From positions 22,680 to 86,679 of the forward strand of contig DASXMJ010000052.1 of assembly GCA_036495685.1 (NCBI GenBank): a DNA stretch of 64,000 nucleotides, in the 5' to 3' direction. Positions within the stretch are counted from its first letter, which is position 1; each line of letters opens with the position of its first letter. Position numbers and translations under genes: made by a program. Of this stretch, positions 45,645 to 53,419 are shown piece after piece. The stretch comes from Candidatus Binataceae bacterium. GTDB taxonomy: Bacteria; Desulfobacterota; Binatia; Binatales; Binataceae. The notes below the pieces were generated by a model, which was given only the letters and a program-made list of their open reading frames with translations, did no database searches and had not been told where the DNA came from.

Positions 45645-46761
45645 TGCGCGCGCCGGCGCGCGTGCCGAATCGGATCGCCGTTTCATGCGGCGTGCGCTCG
45701 CCCTGGCGCGTGCCCGCGCCGGTCTGACCACGCCCAATCCGAGCGTGGGCTGTGTCCTGGTGCGGGGCGGCCGCGTGGTAGGGCAGGGCGCGACCGGGCG
45801 GGGCGGCCGCCCGCACGCCGAGACCATCGCCTTAACCAAAGCTGGCAGGCTCGCGCGCGGCGCCACCGCTTACGTGACATTCGAGCCGTGTGCCCACCGC
45901 GGCCGGACGCCGGCGTGCGCCGGCGCACTGGTCGCGGGCGGCATCACGCGGGCGGTGGTCGGCTGCCTCGATCCCTACCCTCCCGTGCGCGGGCGCGGCA
46001 TTGCGATTTTAAGGAGGGCCGGAATCTCGGTCGCAACCGGAGTTCTCGAAAATGAGTGCCGCGCCCTCAACGAAGGATTCATCACACGCGTGACGCGCCG
46101 ACGTCCGTTTGGAATTCTCAAGCTCGCAACCTCGCTCGATGGCAGGATTGCCGCCACCAGCGGGGATTCGCAATGGATCAGCTCCGCGAGATCGCGCGTG
46201 ATAGTGCATCGCTGGCGCCGGGAATGCGACGCCGTCGTAGTCGGTGCCGGTACCGTCATCAAGGACAATCCCCAGCTCACATGCCGGATCGCGCGCGGCA
46301 GAGATCCGGTCCGGGTGGTTATCGACGCACGCCTGCGCACCCCGCCCACTGCCTTGATCTTTACCGAACGATCCGACGCGACGGCCCTGCTGGTCACCCT
46401 CGGGAAGAACGTCCAGCGAGCGAGGCGGCGTTACGCAAGCGGCCGCGTCGAGGTCCTCGGTTGCAGTGAACGAGATGGAGCAATCGATCTCAAGGCGATG
46501 ATGGCGGAATTTGCACGCCGCGGGTGGTGCAAAGTCCTGTTCGAGGGGGGCGCGCACCTGGCCGGCTCCGCTCTGCGCGCCCGCATAATCGATAGAGTTG
46601 CGTTCTTCATCGCACCCAAGGTGCTGGGCGCAGGGTTACCCGCTGTGCAGGGCCTCGAAACACGCCGGGTGCGTGAGGCGATCGGCCTTACGAATCTTTC
46701 GGTGCGGCGTATCGATGGCGACGCGCTCATCGAGGCGCGTCCGGTCACGCGGCTGCACTGA
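45628..46761 (+). CDS. ribD: Riboflavin-specific deaminase/reductase
   Basis: A 377-residue bifunctional enzyme. Seen: the deaminase zinc site [11 protein letters not shown] and [11 protein letters not shown], and the reductase domain ([39 protein letters not shown]). Known: second and third steps of the pyrimidine branch of riboflavin synthesis. Start GTG inside nrdR; an ATG 20 codons later is possible. Confidence 0.96.
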   Translation: MNPPPDARAGARAESDRRFMRRALALARARAGLTTPNPSVGCVLVRGGRVVGQGATGRGGRPHAETIALTKAGRLARGATAYVTFEPCAHRGRTPACAGALVAGGITRAVVGCLDPYPPVRGRGIAILRRAGISVATGVLENECRALNEGFITRVTRRRPFGILKLATSLDGRIAATSGDSQWISSARSRVIVHRWRRECDAVVVGAGTVIKDNPQLTCRIARGRDPVRVVIDARLRTPPTALIFTERSDATALLVTLGKNVQRARRRYASGRVEVLGCSERDGAIDLKAMMAEFARRGWCKVLFEGGAHLAGSALRARIIDRVAFFIAPKVLGAGLPAVQGLETRRVREAIGLTNLSVRRIDGDALIEARPVTRLH

Positions 46762-46791
46762 CTGACCTGCGCTGGTTACGTAAAATTGGCA

Positions 46792-48036
46792 ATGGTAATA
46801 TCGCCAGCACGGGCACCAGGGATGGCGACGCAATCGCTAGAAGAGGTTTTTTCACGCATTCGTGACGGCCGCATGGTCGTGATGGTCGCCGAAGAACACG
46901 AGGACGCGGAGGGCGACCTGGTGATGGCGGCTGAGAAGATCACTCCGGACCATGTCAACTTTCTGGCCCGCGAGGCCCGCGGCATCGTTTCCGTCGCAAT
47001 TACCGATAAGCGGATGCGGGAGCTCGGCATTCCCCTCGCCCATTCGAATGACAATGGCAGTTCCCTTCCGGAACAGGCCGGCGCCCTTATCGATGCGCGC
47101 GAGGGCGCGACCACCGGAATTTCCGCCGGCGACCGGGCGCGCGTCATTCAGGTGGTCGCGTCACCCGAGTGCGGTCCGGAAGATATCGTCATGCCCGGGC
47201 ATATTCTGCCGCTGATGTCTCTAAGCGGTGGCGTCATGATGCGAATGGGACGCGCCGAGGGGGCCGTCGACCTGGTGCGGAGCGCAGGACTGGACCCGGC
47301 CGCGGCCCTCTGTACGATTCTGCGCGACGACGGCGAAGCGGCCCGGCTTCCCGAGCTTCGCAAATTTGCGGCTCAACACGACCTTCCGCTCTGCTTCATC
47401 AAGGATCTGGTGGCATTTCGCCTGACTCACGAGACGCTGGTGCAGCGCGTCTCGGAGGCGCCGTTCCATCTTCTCAAAGGGGAGTTCAAGGCAGTTGTTT
47501 TTCACAACGTGGTCGATGGCCGCGAGCACCTCACGCTGGTCAAGGGAAGCGTGGGCGGCGGACGTCCAGCTCTTGTGCGGCTTCACTCCGAATGTCTGAC
47601 CGGGGACGTATTCGCATCGAAACGCTGCGACTGCGGGGAGCAGCTCGAGGAATCGGTGAATCGGATTCTCGCGGCGGACGCGGGCGTGATCATTTACCTA
47701 CATCAGGAAGGTCGCGGCATCGGGCTCGGTAACAAAATTCGCGCCTACGCGCTGCAGGACACCGGGCTGGACACAGTCGAGGCGAACCTGCAACTGGGCT
47801 TCGAGGACGACTTGCGCGACTATGGAATTGGCGCCCAGATTTTACGCGACCTCGGGGTCGGTGAGGTCAGGCTGCTCACCAACAACCCTCACAAGATCGA
47901 AAGCTTGCGGCGTTACGGGGTAGAAGTAACCCGCATTCCTCTTGAAGTCGCCCCGCACGTGGATAATATCGGCTACCTGCGAACCAAGAAGGAAAAGCTG
48001 GGTCACCTGTTCTCGGAGCTGAAACTCATCACCTAA
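46792..48036 (+). CDS. ribBA: RibBA-type protein: intact GTP cyclohydrolase II, degenerate DHBP synthase half
   Basis: About 414 residues: an N-terminal DHBP synthase-like domain (about 1-205) and a C-terminal GTP cyclohydrolase II (about 210-414). The GCH II half is complete: [18 protein letters not shown] with the zinc cysteines, [17 protein letters not shown], and LRDYGIG. In the DHBP synthase half the usual DRENEGD motif reads EHEDAEGD, the GHTEA histidine is arginine (GRAEG), and the CE of the CEI/CEL block is CT. By the E. coli RibB sequence these positions are catalytic or metal-binding, so this half is probably inactive. The start among TTG 46786, ATG 46792 and ATG 46822 is uncertain. 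Confidence 0.9.
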   Translation: MVISPARAPGMATQSLEEVFSRIRDGRMVVMVAEEHEDAEGDLVMAAEKITPDHVNFLAREARGIVSVAITDKRMRELGIPLAHSNDNGSSLPEQAGALIDAREGATTGISAGDRARVIQVVASPECGPEDIVMPGHILPLMSLSGGVMMRMGRAEGAVDLVRSAGLDPAAALCTILRDDGEAARLPELRKFAAQHDLPLCFIKDLVAFRLTHETLVQRVSEAPFHLLKGEFKAVVFHNVVDGREHLTLVKGSVGGGRPALVRLHSECLTGDVFASKRCDCGEQLEESVNRILAADAGVIIYLHQEGRGIGLGNKIRAYALQDTGLDTVEANLQLGFEDDLRDYGIGAQILRDLGVGEVRLLTNNPHKIESLRRYGVEVTRIPLEVAPHVDNIGYLRTKKEKLGHLFSELKLIT

Positions 48037-48082
48037 TTTCGCGACGGAAACGCGCTCCGGATTCGCGTTTGAGTAGTGGGCT

Positions 48083-48529
48083 ATGGGCATACGTCATCGA
48101 GGGCGGGAACTCGCGCTGCAGGCGCTCTACCGAATTGACATTTGCGGGGGTGCGTCGAATGAAGACCTGTGCGCCTTCTTTGACAGCTTCACGGCCGAAC
48201 CGTCGGCCCGTCGATTTGCGATGCAGCTCGTCGACGGGGTCGCGGCAGAGATCCCCGGACTGGACCAGCAGATCTCTGCGACGCTGGAGCATTGGTCGAT
48301 AGCGCGGCTGTCGCGGGTCGATCACAACATCCTGCGGCTCGCGCTTTTCGAGCTTTTGCGCATGGATGGGATCCCTGCGCGGGTGACCATCGACGAGGCG
48401 ATCGAGCTGGCGAAGTGCTACGGCGACCACGATTCGGGACGCTTCGTCAACGGCGTGCTCGATGAAATAGCCGCGCGGCTGAATCTGAAACAGAAGGGTG
48501 AAACCGCCGATGTATCTAAGGCGGAGTGA
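48083..48529 (+). CDS. nusB: Transcription antitermination factor NusB
   Basis: A 148-residue helical protein of the rRNA antitermination complex, working with NusE/S10. Seen: RGRELALQALYRID at the start, the WSIARLSRVDHNILRLALFELL core, and TIDEAIELAKCYGDHDSGRFVNGVLD. Length is normal. It sits in the usual place after the riboflavin genes. Confidence 0.96.
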   Translation: MGIRHRGRELALQALYRIDICGGASNEDLCAFFDSFTAEPSARRFAMQLVDGVAAEIPGLDQQISATLEHWSIARLSRVDHNILRLALFELLRMDGIPARVTIDEAIELAKCYGDHDSGRFVNGVLDEIAARLNLKQKGETADVSKAE

Positions 48530-49112
48530 GGTAGGTTTGCTCGCACTCCTGGCGTTGGTGATGGCGCTGGGCGGTTGCGGTTATCACTTCGGGGCGTCCG
48601 GCTCCAACTTGCCGAGCGGCGCAGAAACAATTTACGTCGCGCGGTTCACCAACCGCACCCGACAGACTGGCCTCAACGACGTCTTCATGCGCTACCTCGA
48701 CGACGAGATAGCCATGCATCGACGCTTGCGGCTGGTGGACAGTCCCGCCGAGGCTGACCTGGAGCTCACCGGTGAAATCCTGGCGATCACGCCGGTGCCC
48801 GCGTCATTTAACTCGGTCCTCGAACCGACCATCTACAGCCGGTCGATGACGGTCGCCGCCCGGCTGAAGGACTTGCGCAATAACCGAGTAATCTGGAGTG
48901 TCAGCTCATTGGGGAACCTCCAGCACGAGCCGGTGGTCGCACAGGCGGTGGTTCCCACGCTCCCGACCTTCGTGCAGGGTAACCTGCGCGGCTCTGACGT
49001 CGCCAAGCTGACCGACATCCAGGTCGCGTCGACACAGGGAGCCTTGGGTCAAGACAACATAATGCAGAACGTCGCCCAAAACCTCTACGCTTCAATGACT
49101 GAAGGATTTTGA
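48510..49112 (+). CDS. lptE: LPS-assembly lipoprotein LptE
   Basis: A 200-residue outer-membrane lipoprotein. Seen: a signal with lipobox LGGC, then GYHFGASGSNLPSGAETIYVARFTN (the LptE/RlpB start), DDEIAMHRRLRLV and the helical C-terminus. Known: it plugs and aids the LptD barrel. I use the ATG at 48510, 12 bases after AAGGG; a GTG at 48498 has no site. Overlaps holA by three bases. Confidence 0.9.
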   Translation: MYLRRSEVGLLALLALVMALGGCGYHFGASGSNLPSGAETIYVARFTNRTRQTGLNDVFMRYLDDEIAMHRRLRLVDSPAEADLELTGEILAITPVPASFNSVLEPTIYSRSMTVAARLKDLRNNRVIWSVSSLGNLQHEPVVAQAVVPTLPTFVQGNLRGSDVAKLTDIQVASTQGALGQDNIMQNVAQNLYASMTEGF

Positions 49113-50203
49113 CCCCGGACCGAGTGAATGTGTGGCAACGGATGCCGCTTGAGAATGCACTCGGATTCTTGCGCAGCCTCGAAGGCAGCCGCCCACTGCC
49201 GGGCACGATTGTCGTATTTGGTCCGCACGGATTTCTCCGCGAATTCGTCGCCAGCACCACCGCGGCCCGCCTCGCGGCCAAGGATTACAAGTACCGTTCT
49301 ATTCAGATTGGGGCTGGCGGGGATTTGGCCACGGCGGTCGACGAACTTGGCGAGCCAGATCTCTTCGCGGCCAAGCGTCTCCTGGTTTGCCGGGTTCTGA
49401 AATCGCACCGCGACCGCGGCGGTGCCGACATGGCCGACGATGATGATAGCGTTCTGTCGCGCGCGGCGCCGGGCGGCGAGGCCGCGCTGGCCGAGGTCAT
49501 CGAGGCCGGCGTGGCTCCCAATCACCTGATGCTGGTTTACGAGCGCGACAACGTACCGAGCCGCATCCGCAAGGCTGCCGAGAAGTCCAGCGCACTGGTC
49601 AATTGCCTGCGCCCGTTCGACAACCAGGTTCCTGACTACGCGCTGGCTTTCGCACGCGCGCGCGGTCGGAAACTGGGAGCGGGCAGCGCGGATTTTCTTG
49701 CCGCTCGCCACGCTGGGGACCTAGCAGCGATCGCCAACGCGCTCGATAAAGGCGCACTGTTGGCCGAAGACGGCAGAACCATAGAAGAGAGTGCACTCAG
49801 CGAGCCCGGGGCACGCAAAATTCCCGACTTATTTGAGATTGCCGACAGCGTGGCACGCGGATTGGCAAGTCGCGTGCTGGGACAGGTCGATCGGGCCCTG
49901 GCCTTCGGCCGCGATCCCATCGAGCTTCTGGCGGTCGAAATAATTCCCGCCCTGCGCCGCATGATGATCGCGGCGACCATGCTGTCACACCGGCGTGGAG
50001 CCGCGGAAATCGCCTCAGCGATTGGCGCATCGCCGACGAGCGGTCTGGTAACGCGCGCAATCGATGGCGCTCGCCGATTCGGCCTTGATCGTCTGAAAAA
50101 GAGTTACACCCGCGCGATACAGCTGGATGAGTCCTTCAAAAACGGCACCATCAAGGAACGCCAACAAGCGCTCGGAGGACTGCTGCTGGATCTGATGGGC
50201 TGA
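49109..50203 (+). CDS. holA: DNA polymerase III delta subunit
   Basis: A 364-residue clamp-loader subunit opening the beta clamp. Seen: IVVFGPHGFLREFV, FAAKRLLVCRVLKSHRD, HLMLVYERDNVPSR, and DLFEIADSVARG and LLAVEIIPALRRMM in the C-terminal collar domain. It begins with TTG overlapping the lptE stop (TTGA), the same arrangement as in many genomes where holA follows lptE. Confidence 0.9.
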   Translation: MTPDRVNVWQRMPLENALGFLRSLEGSRPLPGTIVVFGPHGFLREFVASTTAARLAAKDYKYRSIQIGAGGDLATAVDELGEPDLFAAKRLLVCRVLKSHRDRGGADMADDDDSVLSRAAPGGEAALAEVIEAGVAPNHLMLVYERDNVPSRIRKAAEKSSALVNCLRPFDNQVPDYALAFARARGRKLGAGSADFLAARHAGDLAAIANALDKGALLAEDGRTIEESALSEPGARKIPDLFEIADSVARGLASRVLGQVDRALAFGRDPIELLAVEIIPALRRMMIAATMLSHRRGAAEIASAIGASPTSGLVTRAIDGARRFGLDRLKKSYTRAIQLDESFKNGTIKERQQALGGLLLDLMG

Positions 50204-50205
50204 TT

Positions 50206-50234
50206 CTCCGGCCCGCTTACGCAGAGCGCCGGAG
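50206..50234. terminator. Possible hairpin between holA and rpsT
   Basis: An inverted repeat CTCCGGC ... GCCGGAG with a 15-base loop lies between the convergent holA and rpsT genes. It could end transcription in either direction. No T-run follows, so this is weak. Confidence 0.25.
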
Positions 50235-50273
50235 CAAAAGCGGAGCGGGCGCGTGTCCCATCCAGCGACGAAA

Positions 50274-50558
50274 CTACTGCGCGCTCTTGCTGCGAGCTTT
50301 GTGCAAACGGGAACTCAGGCGCGCGATTTGACGTCGTGCCGTGTTGCGATGGAGTGTTTTGGCGCTCGCGGCCTTCTGCAACGCGCGTGTTGCCTCGCGC
50401 AACTTTTCGGGCGCCCCCGCGTCGCCACTCGCGATCGCTTCGGAAGCGATTTTTACGACGTTTCGAACGTGTGACTTAACCGCACGATTGCGATCCTGGC
50501 GCTTGAGATTCTGGCGATGGCGCTTTTGCGCCGACGGGTGAACGGGAATATGCGGCAT
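50274..50558 (-). CDS. rpsT: 30S ribosomal protein S20
   Basis: A 94-residue basic helical ribosomal protein. Seen: HPSAQKRHRQNLKRQDRNRAVKSHVR and the ending KTLHRNTARRQIARLSSRLHKA. The first residues MPHIPVHPSA are a little longer than usual, and the conserved block starts at residue 8. It converges with holA, an arrangement common in many bacteria. Confidence 0.96.
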   Translation of the reverse strand: MPHIPVHPSAQKRHRQNLKRQDRNRAVKSHVRNVVKIASEAIASGDAGAPEKLREATRALQKAASAKTLHRNTARRQIARLSSRLHKARSKSAQ

Positions 50559-50739
50559 GACCTAGGCACGCTAACAGTGCACAAAATTCCGGTCAATATG
50601 CCTCTGGCCGGATGCTGTCCGAACCAGGACACTGGTGGGTAACAGGACGGGAGGGATTCGCCCGCCTTTGCTGTCAAAAACACCGAAGCCGCATGTAGCC
50701 GAGCCACGCAGCAGGCGCTCGCCCTCCGAGGAGATTGCA

Positions 50740-51092
50740 ATGAGTAGTGTTACAGACGCCCATCCCATACTTCCTGTTTGAATTGGGAAGAAACCATTGC
50801 CTTTTATGACAAGCTGGGCTTCGCGTTGGGAAACCTGTACCCAGACCAGTACCTGATCCTTCATCGAGACGGCATTCAGCTGCACTTCTGGAAGTGTAAC
50901 GACCGGAAGCTGGCGCAATCTTCAAGGTGCTACATTCGCTGCGTGGATGCGGACGCACTGCATGCTGAATTTGTCGCACGTGGCATCAAACGTTCGGCGC
51001 CCGAAGATCGCTCATGGAGAGTTCAGGAGTTCCATGTTATCGATTCCAATGGAAATTTGTTGCGCATAGGCGGTCCCCTCAAAGCAAACTAA
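50740..51092 (+). pseudogene. VOC/glyoxalase-fold protein gene with 5' frameshift
   Basis: A glyoxalase/bleomycin-resistance-fold protein of about 118 residues if repaired. From the ATG at 50740 (GAGGAG before it) the frame reads MSSVTDAHPILPV and then hits TGA. The next frame goes on NWEETIAFYDKLGFALG, through the VOC core to HVIDSNGNLLRIGGPL. One extra T in the TTT run near 50776 would join them as PVLNWEE. Otherwise only a TTG at 50778 starts the remaining 104 residues, without the first strand. Members bind metal and small substrates or antibiotics. Confidence 0.8.
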
Positions 51093-51202
51093 ACCGCCCA
51101 GCACCGAATCAGGTCAGTTGTGAACTTCGGACAACCTCACACCTGGACCAGGAACAATCGAGCGACGAGGCGAGGACCGTACCGCCTGCCCGACCTCAAG
51201 CT

Positions 51203-51601
51203 TCAGTCCTGCCGCACAAACTGTCTCGCTCCAACTGGAATCGTGACGCCGGGTATTTTGCGCGAGACCCATATATGGATCGCCTTTGCGAGGTCGACCG
51301 GTTCATCGAGCGATCCGGCCTTCACCGAAACCACCGTGGCCCCCTCGATTTGATGCCATAGGCGCGAGCCACACGTCGGACAGAAGGCACACTTCATGGA
51401 GTGTCCCGCATCGGTGGCGCGCGACCAGAACCGCGCCGAACCCCGGGTTACGCGGAATCCGCTACTCGGAACCCGCAGCGACAAGCCAAACGCCGACGCA
51501 GATTGCTTCTGACATTCCCGGCAGTGGCAGACGTAGAGAGCCAGCGGTTCGGCGGCGATCTCATAGCGGAGCTCGCCGCACTGACATCCTCCAACGCGCA
51601 C
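51203..51601 (-). CDS. GFA/CENP-V domain protein (glutathione-dependent formaldehyde-activating type)
   Basis: A 132-residue zinc protein of the GFA family. Seen: VGGCQCGELRYEI, VCHCRECQKQSASAFGLS, and CAFCPTCGSRLWHQ, the full set of cysteine motifs. Some members form S-hydroxymethylglutathione; most are uncharacterised. The frame is open to a TTG at 51652 overlapping the mazG stop, but the GTG at 51601 has a perfect AAAGGAGG seven bases upstream, so I use it. Confidence 0.9.
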   Translation of the reverse strand: MRVGGCQCGELRYEIAAEPLALYVCHCRECQKQSASAFGLSLRVPSSGFRVTRGSARFWSRATDAGHSMKCAFCPTCGSRLWHQIEGATVVSVKAGSLDEPVDLAKAIHIWVSRKIPGVTIPVGARQFVRQD

Positions 51602-51608
51602 GGGAAAA

Positions 51609-51616
51609 CCTCCTTT
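51609..51616 (-). promoter_or_regulatory. Strong ribosome-binding site fixing the GFA-protein start
   Basis: AAAGGAGG, complementary to the 16S rRNA tail, sits seven bases before GTG 51601. It decides the start over an upstream TTG. Confidence 0.7.
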
Positions 51617-51648
51617 GCTCAGACCAAGAGCCGCCGGTTGGGTGTGGC

Positions 51649-52455
51649 TCAAACGTTGCGGCCTGATTGCTTGGCTTCCTGCCAGAGACGCTCCAACTCG
51701 GGCGGCGAAAGCTGCGCGAGCTTCAACCCGCGCTCGCCCGCCAGCCGTTCGACTTTGCCGAATCGCGTCACGAACTTGTCGCAGCTCCGGCGCAACGTCT
51801 GTTCCGCATCACGCCCCAGGAAGCGGGGCAGATTCGCGATCGCAAGCATCAAATCGCCGACTTCGTCAGCGGCCGCGCCTTGGTCACCTGCATCAAGCGC
51901 GCGCGTTACTTCATCCAACTCCTCGCGGACCTTGCTTAGAACTTCGCGCGCATCCTTCCAGTCCATCCCGCGCCGCCGCGCTTTGACGCCCAATTTCTCG
52001 GCCCGCATCAAAGCCGGTAACGCGCGACCTGTTTTTGCCAGTGAAGATCTTTTGGGCGCTTTTTCTTTTTCCGCGGCCTTCACCTGGTCCCAAAGTTCTA
52101 CCACCTCTTCGAGCGTCGATGCTTTTGCATCCCCATATACGTGAGGATGCCTGCGCACGAGTTTTCTCGCTGCCCTCTCGAGCAGCTCGGGAACCTTCGG
52201 TCCGTTCGATTCAGATGCGATGGTCGCGGCGAACAGCGACTGGACTAGGAGGTCGCCGATCTCTTCTGCGACCGCGCCGGGGTCACCCGCCGTTATCGCA
52301 TCAGCAACCTCATAAGCTTCCTCCAGCAGGTGACGCGCTGCCTGGGGCAGCGTCTGCTGGCGGTCCCATGGGCACCGATGCCGAAGCTCGGCAATGATCG
52401 CCATCAAATGTGCGAACGCGTCGTTTTCGGTATGCCAGCCAGGGTGCGTGGTCAT
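51649..52455 (-). CDS. mazG: Nucleoside triphosphate pyrophosphohydrolase MazG
   Basis: A 268-residue house-cleaning enzyme that hydrolyses NTPs to NMP and PPi. Seen: LRHRCPWDRQQTLPQ, HLLEEAYEVADAI and EEIGDLLVQSLFAA in the first MazG domain, and DEVTRALDAGDQGAAADEVGDLMLAI in the second, giving the paired metal-binding EExxE and ExxD motifs. The stop overlaps a TTG of the next frame. Six bases downstream of the esterase gene's end. Confidence 0.95.
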   Translation of the reverse strand: MTTHPGWHTENDAFAHLMAIIAELRHRCPWDRQQTLPQAARHLLEEAYEVADAITAGDPGAVAEEIGDLLVQSLFAATIASESNGPKVPELLERAARKLVRRHPHVYGDAKASTLEEVVELWDQVKAAEKEKAPKRSSLAKTGRALPALMRAEKLGVKARRRGMDWKDAREVLSKVREELDEVTRALDAGDQGAAADEVGDLMLAIANLPRFLGRDAEQTLRRSCDKFVTRFGKVERLAGERGLKLAQLSPPELERLWQEAKQSGRNV

Positions 52456-52461
52456 CCGCCA

Positions 52462-53130
52462 CTACGCTCTGGCCGTCACGATTGGTGACAACACCTTGGA
52501 ATCGAGGAACTCCGACAGGTCTTGAAGGCCGTCGGCGGTTATTTCGTGCCCGCAGTCGTATTCGCGATAGACGAGCGGTACACGCAACTCGCGAAGAATC
52601 TCGACCGAACTGCGAGCTCGCGCGATCTCGATCATGTCGTCGGCACGCCCGTGTTGAACCATAGTCGGCAGGTGTTCCAACCCTTCCCGATCGCTAATGG
52701 CGTCCTTGAGTTCCGGAGAGAACCACGTCGACAAAGCAACCAATCCCGCATAACGGGCCGGATTTGCAAACGCCATCCGATACGCCATGACGCCGCCCTG
52801 GCTGAAGCCGAGCACCACCAGCTTGCGGCGATTGACCGGATATCGCTCCACGGCAAGGTCGACAAATTTGGTCGCGGAACTGACCGCGGTTTCGATCGCA
52901 TCGAGGTCCGGTGGGCCGCCCATTCGAATCGGAAACCACCCGTAGCCACGGGTCGGCCCAATCGGAACTTCCAGCGGACCTTGCGGACATATGATCATGA
53001 ACCGTCCTTCTGCCACGTAGGGCGCGAGTCCGACCAGGTCGAGCGCGTTCGCACCCCACCCGTGCATCGCGATGATGGTCGGATGGGGACCTTCCACGGC
53101 GGGTTCCCAGACGGTGTGAATCAGCTCCAT
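52462..53130 (-). CDS. Carboxylesterase/phospholipase-type alpha/beta hydrolase
   Basis: A 222-residue serine hydrolase of the carboxylesterase-2 family. Seen: IIAMHGWGANALDLVGLA, the nucleophile GFSQGGVMAYRM, the aspartate region MVQHGRADDMIEI, and the histidine in YDCGHEI. The ATG at 53130 has GAGGGAG in front; the open frame reaches 53163. It ends six bases before mazG starts, so they are likely co-transcribed. Confidence 0.9.
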   Translation of the reverse strand: MELIHTVWEPAVEGPHPTIIAMHGWGANALDLVGLAPYVAEGRFMIICPQGPLEVPIGPTRGYGWFPIRMGGPPDLDAIETAVSSATKFVDLAVERYPVNRRKLVVLGFSQGGVMAYRMAFANPARYAGLVALSTWFSPELKDAISDREGLEHLPTMVQHGRADDMIEIARARSSVEILRELRVPLVYREYDCGHEITADGLQDLSEFLDSKVLSPIVTARA

Positions 53131-53419
53131 GCGCCATCTCCCTCGATCGGTGCGGTCAAGCAATCATAGTCTCCACCTGCGCAGCGCCGCCAGCCACGTC
53201 CTTCAAGGGTTCATCACGCGCGCATACTCGGCTATGGTATTGGCGGAGTGAATCTTCAAACTGCATTCGCAGCATCACGGCTCTCGCGTCCGAGCGTCTT
53301 TTGCGTGGGGCGGAACTCCGGATTGTCGGTGCGTGCCAGTTGCCTGGGTCCCGAGGTTGGTTTCAACCGCAGGTCCGACGCCGCACGGCGGTGGGTGACG
53401 CGCGTGGGTCGACAAGTTC

